A stretch of DNA of 15,477 nt from Acidobacteriota bacterium (GCA_021780095.1 JAJXZK010000345.1:1-15477), one strand, 5' to 3'; shown: positions 1-8,486, counted from the stretch's first letter. Numbers and translations are program-made. The notes: generated from the sequence alone by a model not told the origin.

Positions 1-1995
1 CTCCCGAACAAAGAGTGGGATATCGCTCCATGTTTTTGAATCCGTCTTCACGGTGATGTTCCGCCCGCCTGAATAGCATTGTCCGCTGGCGAAATCGAAC
101 CATTCACCAGATGGCAAATAAACGCTTCTGGAAGTTGCCCCCTCAGTTAAAACTGGCGCTACGAGCAGCGCGTCCCCAAACATCCATTCATCTTCCTGCG
201 CAGCCGCGGTGCGATCATTCGGGAACTCCCAAAAAAGCGGTCGAACCAAGCCGACTCCGCCCTCAGTATTCAGTCGTCCGTACGAGTAGATATATGGAAG
301 CAGTTCATAACGGAGATCGAGTGCATGTCGAGCGGCCGCTTCCGCAATTGGCCCGTAAACCCATGGCTGGCGCTTCTCGTCCAGCCCGCCGTGGACGCGC
401 ATGATTGGCACGAATGCCGCAAATTCAAGCCATCGCGTGTAATTCTCCGGACTGGGATGCCCATGAAATCCACCTGTGTCCATGCTCCAATAGGACTCGC
501 CCGTGTCGAGCGCGGCAAGCATGCGCTTCGGCTGCAGCGCCATGCTTCCGAATCCCGATTGGATGTCGCCCGACCAGCCCGCATATCCATACCGGCTTGC
601 GCCAAGATAAAAATTTCGATTGATCGACCACACGCGCAGGTTCGAGTCGGCGCGCTGCCCGTCGTAAAGCATCCGCCCCATGTTCATGAACTGGAGATTG
701 TTGAAGGTAGTCGTCCCAATGGTATCGGCTTCATCATTCCACCAGCCCACCATACCGGAGTGAAATGCGGGCTTCAAGTGCGCCCAGAACCAGGCGCGTG
801 CATCCGGATTGTTGAAGTCGATGTCGCGCGTCATGCGATGAGAGAAATAGTCTTCTGATGTCGATTCACCCGGATACCAGAAATGGTGCTCTGTCGCATA
901 CGCTGCGGCCATCGTCGGCTGATTCGGATTGCCGGCAATCGTGGTCAGGATGCGCGGCTTGAGAATACCGGCAAGCTTCACGCCGTCATCTTTCAGGTGC
1001 TGCGCAAAGGCCCCACTTGCGCCGTCAGGAAACTTATCGGGCGCCACGTTACCCGCGCCGGACGTACTGTTCCATCGCCACTCGCCGTAATTATCCTCGC
1101 CCCACGCTTTCCAATCAAAGTCGAGAATAAAGCCGTCGATGGGGAGCTGTTCACTGCGATACTTCGTAACGATTCTTTCCACTTCATCTTCCGTAGCGCC
1201 CCATTGGCTGTTGAGAAAACCGAACGTCCATTTGGGCGGAAGCGGCGGCGGCCCCGTTAGACGTGTCAGTGATGCCATAGTCTCCAGCGGTGTGCCGATG
1301 AAGACAAAGTACTCGACGTCAAGCCGGGAGCTGCCGTGAAACGAAATGCTGTCTGGAGCGTTTACAAACTCCCCTCCGTCTGAATCCACCAACAGGCCGT
1401 AGCGAACGGAAAAAACAAAAGGAGCACCGCTGTCACCCTGCACGCCCGCCGCAACCTGACCACCTTTGTTGCGTCTAAGGCTCACGTCTGTGTCGTCCAG
1501 TTTTGAACCGTGAATTCCGTAAAGCGCGTCATCGGTCGAGCGCGTCATCGTCACGGTCCCAGTAGCGGCATCGGAAAACGGATCACCGCTGCCAAGTAGC
1601 TGTTCTCCTGCGGCGTCGAGGAACGTGATGTGATGCGGCTTGGATTCCTCGATGCGAACCGAAACATCCGCCGTCGAGAGCGTATAGACGTTGTCCTTTT
1701 CGTTGCACGCAAATTTTGAAGGCGCGCGCAACGGCGGATGCGGATCGATCACCGGCGTTCGTGATGTCTCCTTGCCGTTGAGCCGCACATGCACACTCAC
1801 CAACCGGTCCTCGAGAATCTGCACATCCAGTACCGATGCGCCATCCGCCAATTCAACTCCCTTAGGCAGCCGAGAAATTTGTGCGTGTGGCGTGGAGGGA
1901 GCTGGTTGTGCAAGGACTGAAAGCGCACCCAACAAAATGACGAAGCACAGCGGCAGAGCAGCACTTCCCTTCCCGATTCTCGTTCCCCGGTTCAC
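1..1995 (-). CDS. Secreted GH31 alpha-glucosidase-type glycoside hydrolase (3' end cut by window edge)
   Basis: Retaining alpha-glycosidase of family GH31, probably releasing glucose from maltodextrins in the periplasm. The reading frame is open for 665 codons and leaves the window without a stop, so only the C-terminal part is missing. From the GTG start there is a signal peptide (basic residues 3-9, hydrophobic 11-28, likely cleavage after Ala29), then a beta-rich N-terminal domain. The linker PPLPPKWTFGF and the strand DGFILDFDW (residues 287-295) open the GH31 barrel. The nucleophile is Asp421 in GWWNDEAD and the acid/base is Asp477 in GWSGDI. The last visible residues, DIPLFVRE, match the start of the C-terminal beta domain. 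An ATG at 2040 overlaps the GH13 stop as ATGA, but GTG 1995 has the better ribosome site and gives the normal signal peptide. Substrate is inferred from the GH13 neighbour; alpha-xylosidase or another GH31 activity is possible. Confidence 0.88.
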   Translation of the reverse strand, partial: MNRGTRIGKGSAALPLCFVILLGALSVLAQPAPSTPHAQISRLPKGVELADGASVLDVQILEDRLVSVHVRLNGKETSRTPVIDPHPPLRAPSKFACNEKDNVYTLSTADVSVRIEESKPHHITFLDAAGEQLLGSGDPFSDAATGTVTMTRSTDDALYGIHGSKLDDTDVSLRRNKGGQVAAGVQGDSGAPFVFSVRYGLLVDSDGGEFVNAPDSISFHGSSRLDVEYFVFIGTPLETMASLTRLTGPPPLPPKWTFGFLNSQWGATEDEVERIVTKYRSEQLPIDGFILDFDWKAWGEDNYGEWRWNSTSGAGNVAPDKFPDGASGAFAQHLKDDGVKLAGILKPRILTTIAGNPNQPTMAAAYATEHHFWYPGESTSEDYFSHRMTRDIDFNNPDARAWFWAHLKPAFHSGMVGWWNDEADTIGTTTFNNLQFMNMGRMLYDGQRADSNLRVWSINRNFYLGASRYGYAGWSGDIQSGFGSMALQPKRMLAALDTGESYWSMDTGGFHGHPSPENYTRWLEFAAFVPIMRVHGGLDEKRQPWVYGPIAEAAARHALDLRYELLPYIYSYGRLNTEGGVGLVRPLFWEFPNDRTAAAQEDEWMFGDALLVAPVLTEGATSRSVYLPSGEWFDFASGQCYSGGRNITVKTDSKTWSDIPLFVRE

Positions 1996-2004
1996 GCCTG
2001 AAAT

Positions 2005-2011
2005 CCTCCCT
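2005..2011 (-). promoter_or_regulatory. Ribosome binding site deciding the GH31 start
   Basis: AGGGAGG lies 9 nt upstream of the GTG at 1995 and inside the first codons of the frame that would begin at ATG 2040. The ATG has no comparable purine tract but overlaps the GH13 stop by ATGA. Both starts are in the same frame, so the GTG start with this site is preferred and the ATG is a possible coupled second start. Confidence 0.55.
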
Positions 2012-2036
2012 GTATTTCTCGCCCGCCTGACAGAAC

Positions 2037-4076
2037 TCATCGCACCGCGTAAACCGTCATTGACTCAGCCGGCTCTTCAATGCGCAGTTTTCCGTTGCTG
2101 AGCTGCGGTGGTTCGCCGGGCGTAATCGGAGCCGCCTCAAATCTGGTGCATCCAGCCAGTGCCGTATTGCTAACCGGCAACTCTACAGCTTTCTCTTGCT
2201 CAGTCTTGTTCACAACGATCAGCAATCGCTCGCTTCCATGCGAATCGCATCCCCCAGCATCTGCTCCGCGAACGAATGCGAATAAATTGGCATCGACGTA
2301 GAGATTCTGCTCGATTCCGGTTTTAAGTTCGCTGTGTGCCGAGCGATAGGCAAGCAAGGCTGACGTCCAGCGGAAGATGTCTTCCTGCGCCGGGGTACGG
2401 CCAGCCGCCGTGAAGGCATTGCGCACGTCGCCGGGGAAGCCGCCGAGAAAGTCGTGCCGGTTGTCGGGGTCCGCGCCGCCGGTCATGCCAATCTCATCGC
2501 CCACATAGAGCTCCGGCATTCCGCGCAGCGTTGCCACCAGGCCCAGGCCGAGTTTGAGGGCGGGAACCGAGCCCCTGGCCTCGGTAAGAAACCGCGGCAG
2601 GTCGTGGTTGCCGATGAAGGTAACCAGCCGCTCCGGGTGCGGATAGAGCGCATCCTGCCGCAGGATGCCGGCCAGCTCCGTCATCGGCTTGCCCTGGGCG
2701 AGCACGTCGCGCAGCGCAAAGCACAGCGGATAATCGAACGGCGTGTCGAGCCCAGTGTCTATGTCGCCTTCGGCGCCCGCGCGCGCGGCTCCGCCCGCGA
2801 AGAACGATGTGACCTCGGGGTCGTGGTGATAGACCTCGCCCACCGTGGTCAAATGAGGAAACTCCGTGTGCAGCGCGGCATGGAAATCGCGCCAGAACGT
2901 CCGGCTCACGTAGGGAAACGTATCCAGGCGGATGCCGTCGAGGTTCGCCGTCTCCACCCACCAGAGCGCGTTCTGTATCAGGTAGCGCGAGACGAGGGGG
3001 TTCTCCTGGTTCAGGTCGGGCATGGCGGCGGCGAACCAGCCCTCGGTAACATCGCGCCAAGACGCGGGCGGCGCATGCGGGTCGAGCAGTTCGTAAAACT
3101 CGTACGCGGCGGCGCGATGGTGCGCCACCGTGCCGTGCAGCCAGCTGGGCGCGGGCGGATCGGCGACCCACGGGTGCTCCACGCCGATGTGGTTGGGCAC
3201 GAGGTCGATGACCAGCTTCATACCCCGCGCGTGCAGGGCGTCGGAAAGTCGCCTGTAATCCGCAAGCGTGCCAAAATGCGGATCGACGGCGTAGAGATCG
3301 GTAGCGGCGTAACCGTGGTAGGATTCGGACATTCCGGCGTTGGAAGCCACCGGCGTGGTCCACACCGTGGTCACGCCTAGCTGTTTCAGGTAGTCGAGAT
3401 GCTGTTCGATGCCTGCCAGGTCTCCGCCGTGCCAGCCGCGGGGGGCCGCGCGGTCGTCTCCGGGAGGGTAGGGCGCAGCGCTGCCGCGTGCGAAGCGGTC
3501 CGGCATGATGAGATACATCACGTCGGAAGAGTTAAAGCCGCGAAAACCGTCCGTACCCCCATGACGCGGGTCAAGCTCATATTGCACGCGAACTGATCCC
3601 GCTGCAGTCCGTACCAGCAGATTGAAGCGCTGGGGCGGAGCCGACGAAATGTCGAGCCAGACAAACAGCCAGTCGCCATTCGCGGACACGCGGGTTCGCT
3701 GCACCACAATTCCCTGCACACTTGTCCGAACGCGCGCACCGGAAAGATTCTTTCCATGCAATAGCAACATTGGATTGGGCATACCGCTCCACCAGTTGGG
3801 CGGATCAGTTTGCTGGATCACCGGCCTGGTGGTCGCCGCCGAATGTTGCCGAGATTTTTCGTCGGCACGGGTCGATCGCGGGTAAGCGATCAGCAGCAGC
3901 AACATCCAACAAAAAAGGATGCGAGAAAATCGCGTCGACAGTTCCGGTGGCATTCGACGCGCCAGAGCAAGCGGTCGCTTCCCTACCTGGAAACCCTGGC
4001 GAAATTCGTTCAATGGCAGCGGTGCGCGCTGCTGACCCATGGTGTCGACACTTCTAACTTCAAAAAATTCACGCAT
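2037..4076 (-). CDS. Secreted GH13 alpha-amylase family enzyme, cyclomaltodextrinase/neopullulanase type
   Basis: A 679-residue enzyme expected to hydrolyse cyclodextrins, pullulan or linear maltodextrins in the periplasm. A hydrophobic stretch at residues 53-65 with likely cleavage near Ala71 is a signal peptide. Then come the cyclomaltodextrinase-type N-terminal beta domain opening PPNWWSGM, a TIM barrel and a C-terminal beta domain. All GH13 regions are visible: DLVPNH (291-296), MPDLN (typical of the CMD/neopullulanase group), GIRLD with nucleophile Asp385, GEVYH with acid/base Glu414, and GNHD with Asp492. ATG 4076 has AGGGAG seven bases upstream. It leaves an unusually long 50-residue basic stretch before the hydrophobic core, so Met42 (3953) may be the true start although it lacks a clear ribosome site. 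It sits 104 bp after the receptor and joins GH31 by a four-base or shorter junction, suggesting one transcript. Family is certain; exact substrate is inferred. Confidence 0.93.
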   Translation of the reverse strand: MREFFEVRSVDTMGQQRAPLPLNEFRQGFQVGKRPLALARRMPPELSTRFSRILFCWMLLLLIAYPRSTRADEKSRQHSAATTRPVIQQTDPPNWWSGMPNPMLLLHGKNLSGARVRTSVQGIVVQRTRVSANGDWLFVWLDISSAPPQRFNLLVRTAAGSVRVQYELDPRHGGTDGFRGFNSSDVMYLIMPDRFARGSAAPYPPGDDRAAPRGWHGGDLAGIEQHLDYLKQLGVTTVWTTPVASNAGMSESYHGYAATDLYAVDPHFGTLADYRRLSDALHARGMKLVIDLVPNHIGVEHPWVADPPAPSWLHGTVAHHRAAAYEFYELLDPHAPPASWRDVTEGWFAAAMPDLNQENPLVSRYLIQNALWWVETANLDGIRLDTFPYVSRTFWRDFHAALHTEFPHLTTVGEVYHHDPEVTSFFAGGAARAGAEGDIDTGLDTPFDYPLCFALRDVLAQGKPMTELAGILRQDALYPHPERLVTFIGNHDLPRFLTEARGSVPALKLGLGLVATLRGMPELYVGDEIGMTGGADPDNRHDFLGGFPGDVRNAFTAAGRTPAQEDIFRWTSALLAYRSAHSELKTGIEQNLYVDANLFAFVRGADAGGCDSHGSERLLIVVNKTEQEKAVELPVSNTALAGCTRFEAAPITPGEPPQLSNGKLRIEEPAESMTVYAVR

Positions 4077-4135
4077 CGGCTCGCTCCCTGAAAGTTGTGC
4101 AAGGCAGGATTCATCATTCGACAGATCGAGCGAGG

Positions 4136-4161
4136 GCCCCGCACTACTAGCAGCACGGGGC
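4136..4161 (-). other. Intercistronic hairpin between receptor and GH13 genes
   Basis: Perfect arms GCCCCG and CGGGGC, extended inward by two wobble pairs and two Watson-Crick pairs, close on a six-base loop. On the minus-strand transcript no T-run follows, so it is not a standard intrinsic terminator. It could stabilise a processed 3' end of the receptor message or set different expression of receptor and enzymes. Function is inferred from position only. Confidence 0.4.
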
Positions 4162-4180
4162 TGTTGCGTTGCAGGAGTTC

Positions 4181-7100
4181 TCAGAAGACGAAACGCGCCG
4201 CAAGTTGAATCTGACGATTGCTATATGCCTGCACGCCGGTAACTTTGCCAAAGGTCTGCGCATCGCTCACATTGCTTCCGGGATTGGTGAACTGTGGTGT
4301 GTTGAACACGTTAAATGCGTCTCCATGCAGTTCTAGATTGAAGCGGTCTGTGAGATGCACGTTCTTCTGCATCGAGAAATTGACGACACGCTGGCCTGGG
4401 CCGTAGACCTGGTTGCGGTGGGCCGTGCCCGGACGAGTGTACACAGTAATGTGGTTCGGCGTGGTGGAGGTTGGAATATTAGAAGAGAAGGAAGCTGGAT
4501 TGAACCAGTAGCCGCTGATGCTCTTCGAATACTGGATCGGGAGAATCTCGTCCGGCTCGTTGCTGGAGTTTGTTGCACCGGTGGACAAGTCGAACGGCTG
4601 GCCACTGGATACCAGGGCGATGATGTTGGTCTGCCATCCGCCAATGACCCAGTCCATGGGACGCGAAGCGCCGTTCCCAAATCGTTGCCCCCTACCGAAT
4701 GGGAGGAAATATACAGTTGAAAAACTGAATACCTGCCGTTGGTCCTGACCGGAGTTGCCATAGCTGGCCTGTGGATCATAATAAAGGCAAAGCGTGCCAC
4801 AAGTGTCGTCCATGGTGTGCGACCATGTGTAGGCGGCAGTCGTGATCAGGCTGGTGGCGCGATGCGTCGCCGACAATTGCAATCCGTTGTAGTTGGAACT
4901 TCCGTTGGAGATTTGGTAGGTGATATTACCCAGGTTCGGAAAGTTCTGGTTGCCTTCTCCGAGCGGTCCATTGCTAAACTGGAAGAGGTTGTATGGATAC
5001 ATGCTCTCGAGGTGATCGGCCTTGGTGCCGACATACGCGATGTTCAGCACGTCCTTGGCGCTCACCTGTTGATCGAATTGTATGTTCCACTCCTGGATCT
5101 GGCTGTTGGGCTGGTTCCGATCGACTGCGAGGGTACTTAAACCTTGCGGAGGCGCTGCCGGATTGAAGTTCGGGAACCCCGGCTGTGGAAGGGGAGTGGT
5201 CTGGTTGGCCGAGCTGACCTTGCAACTGTCAAAGCCGTTCGTGCCCTGGGTTGGAGTCTGACCGGTAAAGGAGATGCAGTAACCTTGCCTAGCCTGGTAT
5301 GACGTAGCGCCGCCGAAGGGTGGCTGCTCGCCAAGCGTCCCGCCGTCGATGCCTCCATAATGGGTCTGGTAGTAGTAGATGCCGTAACCACCGCGCAAAA
5401 TAGCTTTGCCATTTCCAAGGAGGTCGTAGGCAAAGCCAAGACGCGGTCCGAAATTATAATAATTTTGGTTCACGATGCTGCGGGATACGCCGTTTTGGCC
5501 AGCCAGGAGAACTTGACCAGTGTTAATGTCAAACGATGCCTGACGATTGTGCATTTCATACGGCTCCGTCAGCAGGTCCCAGCGCAGGCCGAGGTTTACC
5601 GTCAAACGCTGATTTACGCGCCAGTCGTCCTGCGCGAAAATGCCATCTTCCTGAAAGACTTCGCCGAAGTATCCGTTCTGCGCGCCAATGGAATAGGTAT
5701 CCACGAAGGAGGCCAACATATCGGAGACCTCATAGCCGGTAAAGTCCTGTCCGTTTCCAGAGATATTGAAGTAGCCCTTTCCTTCAAGCGGGTTGAAATA
5801 ATTCATTTGGCGGCGAATGAGCGTGCCGCCGAACTTGAAGGAGTGGTTTGCGTGCTGCCAGTTGAAGGTGTCCGTTCCCTCAATGTTGTTTTGCGGGACC
5901 GCGTACAGGCCGTAATCGCCGGTGTACTGAATTTCCGTATTGTAACCTCCGATCAGCGCGCCGCCGCTAGTTTCCAGGCTGCGGTTGGCATTGACAATAC
6001 CCAGGTCCTTTGAAACTGGAATGCCATAGAAGGGTGGCATGTAGCCGTAGTTGTCCCGGTTGTAGGCCAGGTGAGCCTCGTTTACCGCATTTTGCGTGAA
6101 GGTGTGCGTGTAACCGAGGTCGTAACCGCGCGCGTGGGTGTAACTCGAGCCGCTGCCGAAACCGGCCGGCAGTTTCGTGAACATTGAGTTCTTGGTTTGT
6201 ACGGAATTGTCATAGCTGAAGCGCGCGAAAAACAGGTCTTTTGCGCTCGCAGTCCAATCTATGCGGACATCGAAGTCGTTATAGTTGATGATCTGTGTCT
6301 GGAATGTTTGATAGTTGTTGAGGACAGTATTGGATAGCGTCGGCAACGGAAAAGCGTTCAGGTAATTCACCGCAGCCGGGTTCAAGCGATTCTGCGGAAT
6401 AATGTTCCCGGAAAATGGCGTGCAGGTGATCGGGTCGTAGATCAAGCCGTCTGGCGGAGCACTGCTGGGTTGGCACAAGTTGGAATGGTTGATGAATTTA
6501 CCGCCCGTCAACGCCGGGTTGAGCAATTCGGAGAGGTTCCCTTGGCGCATCTTTGCCGTGGGGACCGTCACGAAAGAGGAGCCGACAGGTTCAGTCTCCC
6601 GCCATGCCTGATAATCGCCGAACATAAAGAGCTTGTTCTTGATGATGGGAAAGCCCACATCTCCGCCCCATTGGTTGCGGTTGTAGGCTGGATTGGGGGT
6701 CGGGCCCGCGCCCAGAAACTGGTAGTAGGGATTGGAGTCGAACTTGCCGCTGCGATAATACTCGAAGGCGGAACCGTGAATGGAGTTGGTGCCGGATTTG
6801 ATGGAACTGATCACGATGCCGCCACCGGCACGGCCATATTGCGCCGGGGCCACGCTGGTATCTATTTTGAATTCCTGTGTAGCGAAGATGTCCGGGAAAA
6901 ACAGCAGGGTACCCGACAAATCGTCGTTGTTGTCCACCCCATCCAGGATGTAATTGTTCGTTGCTGGCTGCAGGCCGTTGACGGACAGCGCACCGCCTCC
7001 GCTTTCGTTGTAGCGGAAGGTTTCTGCGTTCCCGTTTACTCCGCTTTGTTCGTTGCCGTAGGCGCCCCGCGTCACTCCAGGCGCCAATAGAGCGAGATTG

Positions 7101-7600
7101 GTGAAGTTCAGCCCATTCAACGGTAGCTGAGTGATCTGCTTGCCCTGAATGGTTTCACCCAGAGTTGCGTTGGTCGTGTTCAAAAGCGGAGCGGCGCTCG
7201 ACACCTGCACCGTCGTCGACACCGCCCCGGGTTGCAGTTTGAACATAAGTGTTTGAACCTTGGTGACTGTGATGGTGAAGGCTTGCTTTTGCGATTGGAA
7301 GCCCGGAGCGTTGATCTGTGCGGTGTAGTTGCCGCGCGGAACGGCGAAGATGTTGAATTCACCGGTCGCATTTGAGGTGGCATTCAGTTGATTGCCATTG
7401 TCGTTGTTGGTGACTCGGATGGTCGCGCCCACAATGGCTGCCCCTGTGGGGTCCGTCACCGTTCCCACGACCCGGCCGGTATCCGTTTGTGCAAGAGATC
7501 CCAGGGAGAATCCCAATGTGATCAAAACGAGCAGGCCGAGGGTCCATAGCAGACTCCCCGCAAAGCGATGGGATTGTGGCGATACTGCGTTCGAACTCAT
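4181..7600 (-). CDS. Oar-like TonB-dependent receptor with carboxypeptidase-regulatory-like N-domain
   Basis: A 1139-residue outer-membrane transporter, first gene of the alpha-glucan cluster and probably the importer of its oligosaccharides. Residues 16-37 form a signal peptide with cleavage after SLA. A carboxypeptidase-regulatory-like beta-sandwich (about 42-125) begins GRVVGTVTDPTGA and contains FAVPRGNY. A plug domain (about 130-280) includes QLPLNGLNF and ILDGVDNND. The rest is a beta-barrel rich in aromatic and polar repeats, ending in LAARFVF with the terminal phenylalanine usual for barrel assembly. No TonB box is evident. The start is set by AGGAGA seven bases upstream of ATG 7600. 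In Acidobacteriota such receptors form large paralogous families, so substrate cannot be read from sequence; maltodextrin is inferred from the GH13 and GH31 genes 104 bp downstream. It is divergent from the membrane regulator at 8490. Confidence 0.93.
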   Translation of the reverse strand: MSSNAVSPQSHRFAGSLLWTLGLLVLITLGFSLGSLAQTDTGRVVGTVTDPTGAAIVGATIRVTNNDNGNQLNATSNATGEFNIFAVPRGNYTAQINAPGFQSQKQAFTITVTKVQTLMFKLQPGAVSTTVQVSSAAPLLNTTNATLGETIQGKQITQLPLNGLNFTNLALLAPGVTRGAYGNEQSGVNGNAETFRYNESGGGALSVNGLQPATNNYILDGVDNNDDLSGTLLFFPDIFATQEFKIDTSVAPAQYGRAGGGIVISSIKSGTNSIHGSAFEYYRSGKFDSNPYYQFLGAGPTPNPAYNRNQWGGDVGFPIIKNKLFMFGDYQAWRETEPVGSSFVTVPTAKMRQGNLSELLNPALTGGKFINHSNLCQPSSAPPDGLIYDPITCTPFSGNIIPQNRLNPAAVNYLNAFPLPTLSNTVLNNYQTFQTQIINYNDFDVRIDWTASAKDLFFARFSYDNSVQTKNSMFTKLPAGFGSGSSYTHARGYDLGYTHTFTQNAVNEAHLAYNRDNYGYMPPFYGIPVSKDLGIVNANRSLETSGGALIGGYNTEIQYTGDYGLYAVPQNNIEGTDTFNWQHANHSFKFGGTLIRRQMNYFNPLEGKGYFNISGNGQDFTGYEVSDMLASFVDTYSIGAQNGYFGEVFQEDGIFAQDDWRVNQRLTVNLGLRWDLLTEPYEMHNRQASFDINTGQVLLAGQNGVSRSIVNQNYYNFGPRLGFAYDLLGNGKAILRGGYGIYYYQTHYGGIDGGTLGEQPPFGGATSYQARQGYCISFTGQTPTQGTNGFDSCKVSSANQTTPLPQPGFPNFNPAAPPQGLSTLAVDRNQPNSQIQEWNIQFDQQVSAKDVLNIAYVGTKADHLESMYPYNLFQFSNGPLGEGNQNFPNLGNITYQISNGSSNYNGLQLSATHRATSLITTAAYTWSHTMDDTCGTLCLYYDPQASYGNSGQDQRQVFSFSTVYFLPFGRGQRFGNGASRPMDWVIGGWQTNIIALVSSGQPFDLSTGATNSSNEPDEILPIQYSKSISGYWFNPASFSSNIPTSTTPNHITVYTRPGTAHRNQVYGPGQRVVNFSMQKNVHLTDRFNLELHGDAFNVFNTPQFTNPGSNVSDAQTFGKVTGVQAYSNRQIQLAARFVF

Positions 7601-7621
7601 AACGTGGTCTCCTAAAATTCC

Positions 7622-7645
7622 CTCCGCCAGCTTGCTGTGGCGGAG
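7622..7645 (-). other. Leader hairpin upstream of the TonB receptor start
   Basis: Perfect 8-bp inverted repeat CTCCGCCA / TGGCGGAG with an eight-base loop, lying between the receptor remnant and the receptor ribosome site. On the minus strand it is followed after a few bases by only four T residues, so it is at best a weak terminator or attenuator. It may be what remains of the 3' end or leader of the deleted paralogue. Function unknown. Confidence 0.4.
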
Positions 7646-7686
7646 CGTTCTGTTGGGATTGCCGATGCGGTGCTCAGTCTGCCTTT

Positions 7687-7995
7687 TCAGCGCAACCGAC
7701 TCCTGTTCGAGGCGAGCGATTTGTCGGTGCTTGCTCGCACAGCATAGTTGCCGCGTGGAACTGCCAGAATTGTGAATTGACCGCGCTGTTCGAAACTGCG
7801 CTTAGTTTTAATCCGTTGGTTATGTTGGTCGCTGTCACTGCCGCACCGGGTGCTCCAGTGGGGTCCATCACCGTTCCGGCAATACTGCTTGTATCCGTCT
7901 GCGCTTGGATACTGAACGACAGCAACATCATGCGACTGCAACCGCAAGAATGCCCAGTTGCGCTTAGTAGGTAACGAAGCATCTTGCATCCTCAT
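7687..7995 (-). pseudogene. 5' remnant of a second TonB-dependent receptor gene, frameshifted
   Basis: The segment keeps a strong ribosome site (GGAGG, eight bases before ATG 7995), a signal-peptide-like start (MRMQDASLPTKRNWAFL), and then in a shifted frame a hydrophobic stretch with SIQAQTDTSSIAGTVMDPTGA, closely resembling the intact neighbour's AQTDTGRVVGTVTDPTGA. After SNSA the frame returns to the first with GQFTILAVPRGNYAV, again matching the neighbour (GEFNIFAVPRGNY). So there is about one base gained after the leader and one lost after SNSA. Similarity stops near position 7735 and the frame closes at 7687; the plug and barrel are absent. This looks like the head of a tandem paralogue deleted or recombined away. 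It sits between the likely promoter region and the intact receptor, so it is probably still transcribed as part of that leader. Confidence 0.75.
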
Positions 7996-8228
7996 CACCA
8001 TGTCCTCCAAAGTGTCTTGTTAACTAGGACTACTTTTTTCCATGGTTTGACCGGGGTATCAACCGTCGCCCCGCAACCATCGATAAGAAAACGCCTTTCG
8101 GATGATGGGGTCAATCCACGGAAGCGCAATTTGTAATCTATTGGGCATCAACAGCTAAGTCATTTATCCTTCATCACTTATTGGTGCACTTCTCCAGTCG
8201 CGGCACGGTGGCGCTGGGGCAACTTCGG

Positions 8229-8245
8229 AAGATTTTTCCAATCTT
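8229..8245. promoter_or_regulatory. Dyad AAGATT-N5-AATCTT, possible operator
   Basis: A perfect 6-bp inverted repeat with a five-base spacer in the divergent control region. A second dyad with the same spacer length has its centre 30 bp away, about three helical turns. It could equally form a small RNA hairpin. No specific regulator is recognised. Confidence 0.3.
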
Positions 8246-8259
8246 GCCCTTTTCCCTTA

Positions 8260-8274
8260 CACTAATACGTAGTG
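8260..8274. promoter_or_regulatory. Dyad CACTA-N5-TAGTG, possible operator
   Basis: A perfect 5-bp inverted repeat with a five-base spacer, 30 bp centre to centre from the dyad at 8229-8245. Five-base arms occur by chance, so the support is the equal spacer and the helical phasing. Regulator unknown. Confidence 0.25.
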
Positions 8275-8414
8275 GGAGATCCCCGGCTGCCGGTGTGGCA
8301 GTAGAAGTTTGACAGTTCCGGAAGTATGTTCCCCCTCAGTTGGCCTCTACAGCGCCAGCGAAGATGGCATTGCGAGGCTTTTGTTCTTGCTGTTGCTTTC
8401 ACCGGTTGCGATCA

Positions 8415-8486
8415 GGCCCCTTTGAAGGGCCAGCAGCCGTAAAGCCTCCGGCTCTCTCAAGGAGGATACATACTACTGAAGTATCC
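8415..8486 (+). promoter_or_regulatory. Structured leader with alternative pairings around a GGAGG site
   Basis: Four pairings are possible: GGCCC/GGGCC (8415-8431), AGCCG/CGGCT (8435-8453), CCTCC (8445-8449) with GGAGG (8461-8465), and GGATAC (8464-8469) with GTATCC (8481-8486). The second and third share bases and exclude each other, so one fold hides the Shine-Dalgarno-like GGAGG and the other frees it. GGAGG is 24 bases from ATG 8490, too far unless the last hairpin folds out the spacer. The architecture suggests translational control but no known riboswitch class is matched fully. Confidence 0.35.

Noticed and set aside
2494..3363. Minus-strand frame of 289 codons within the GH13 gene
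   Set aside because: It is out of frame with the GH13 enzyme, very arginine-rich and has no domain.
2454..3380. Long plus-strand open frame of 308 codons opposite the GH13 gene
   Set aside because: It is antisense to a gene with every catalytic motif; its composition is that of a reverse-strand shadow in GC-rich coding DNA.
8434..8454. CGTAAAGCCTCCGGCT resembles the CGCAAAGCCUCCGGCC segment of GEMM-I (cyclic di-GMP) riboswitches
   Set aside because: The obligatory upstream GGCAAACC strand and GAAA-capped stem are not present at the right place, so I do not call a GEMM riboswitch; a covariance-model search would settle it.
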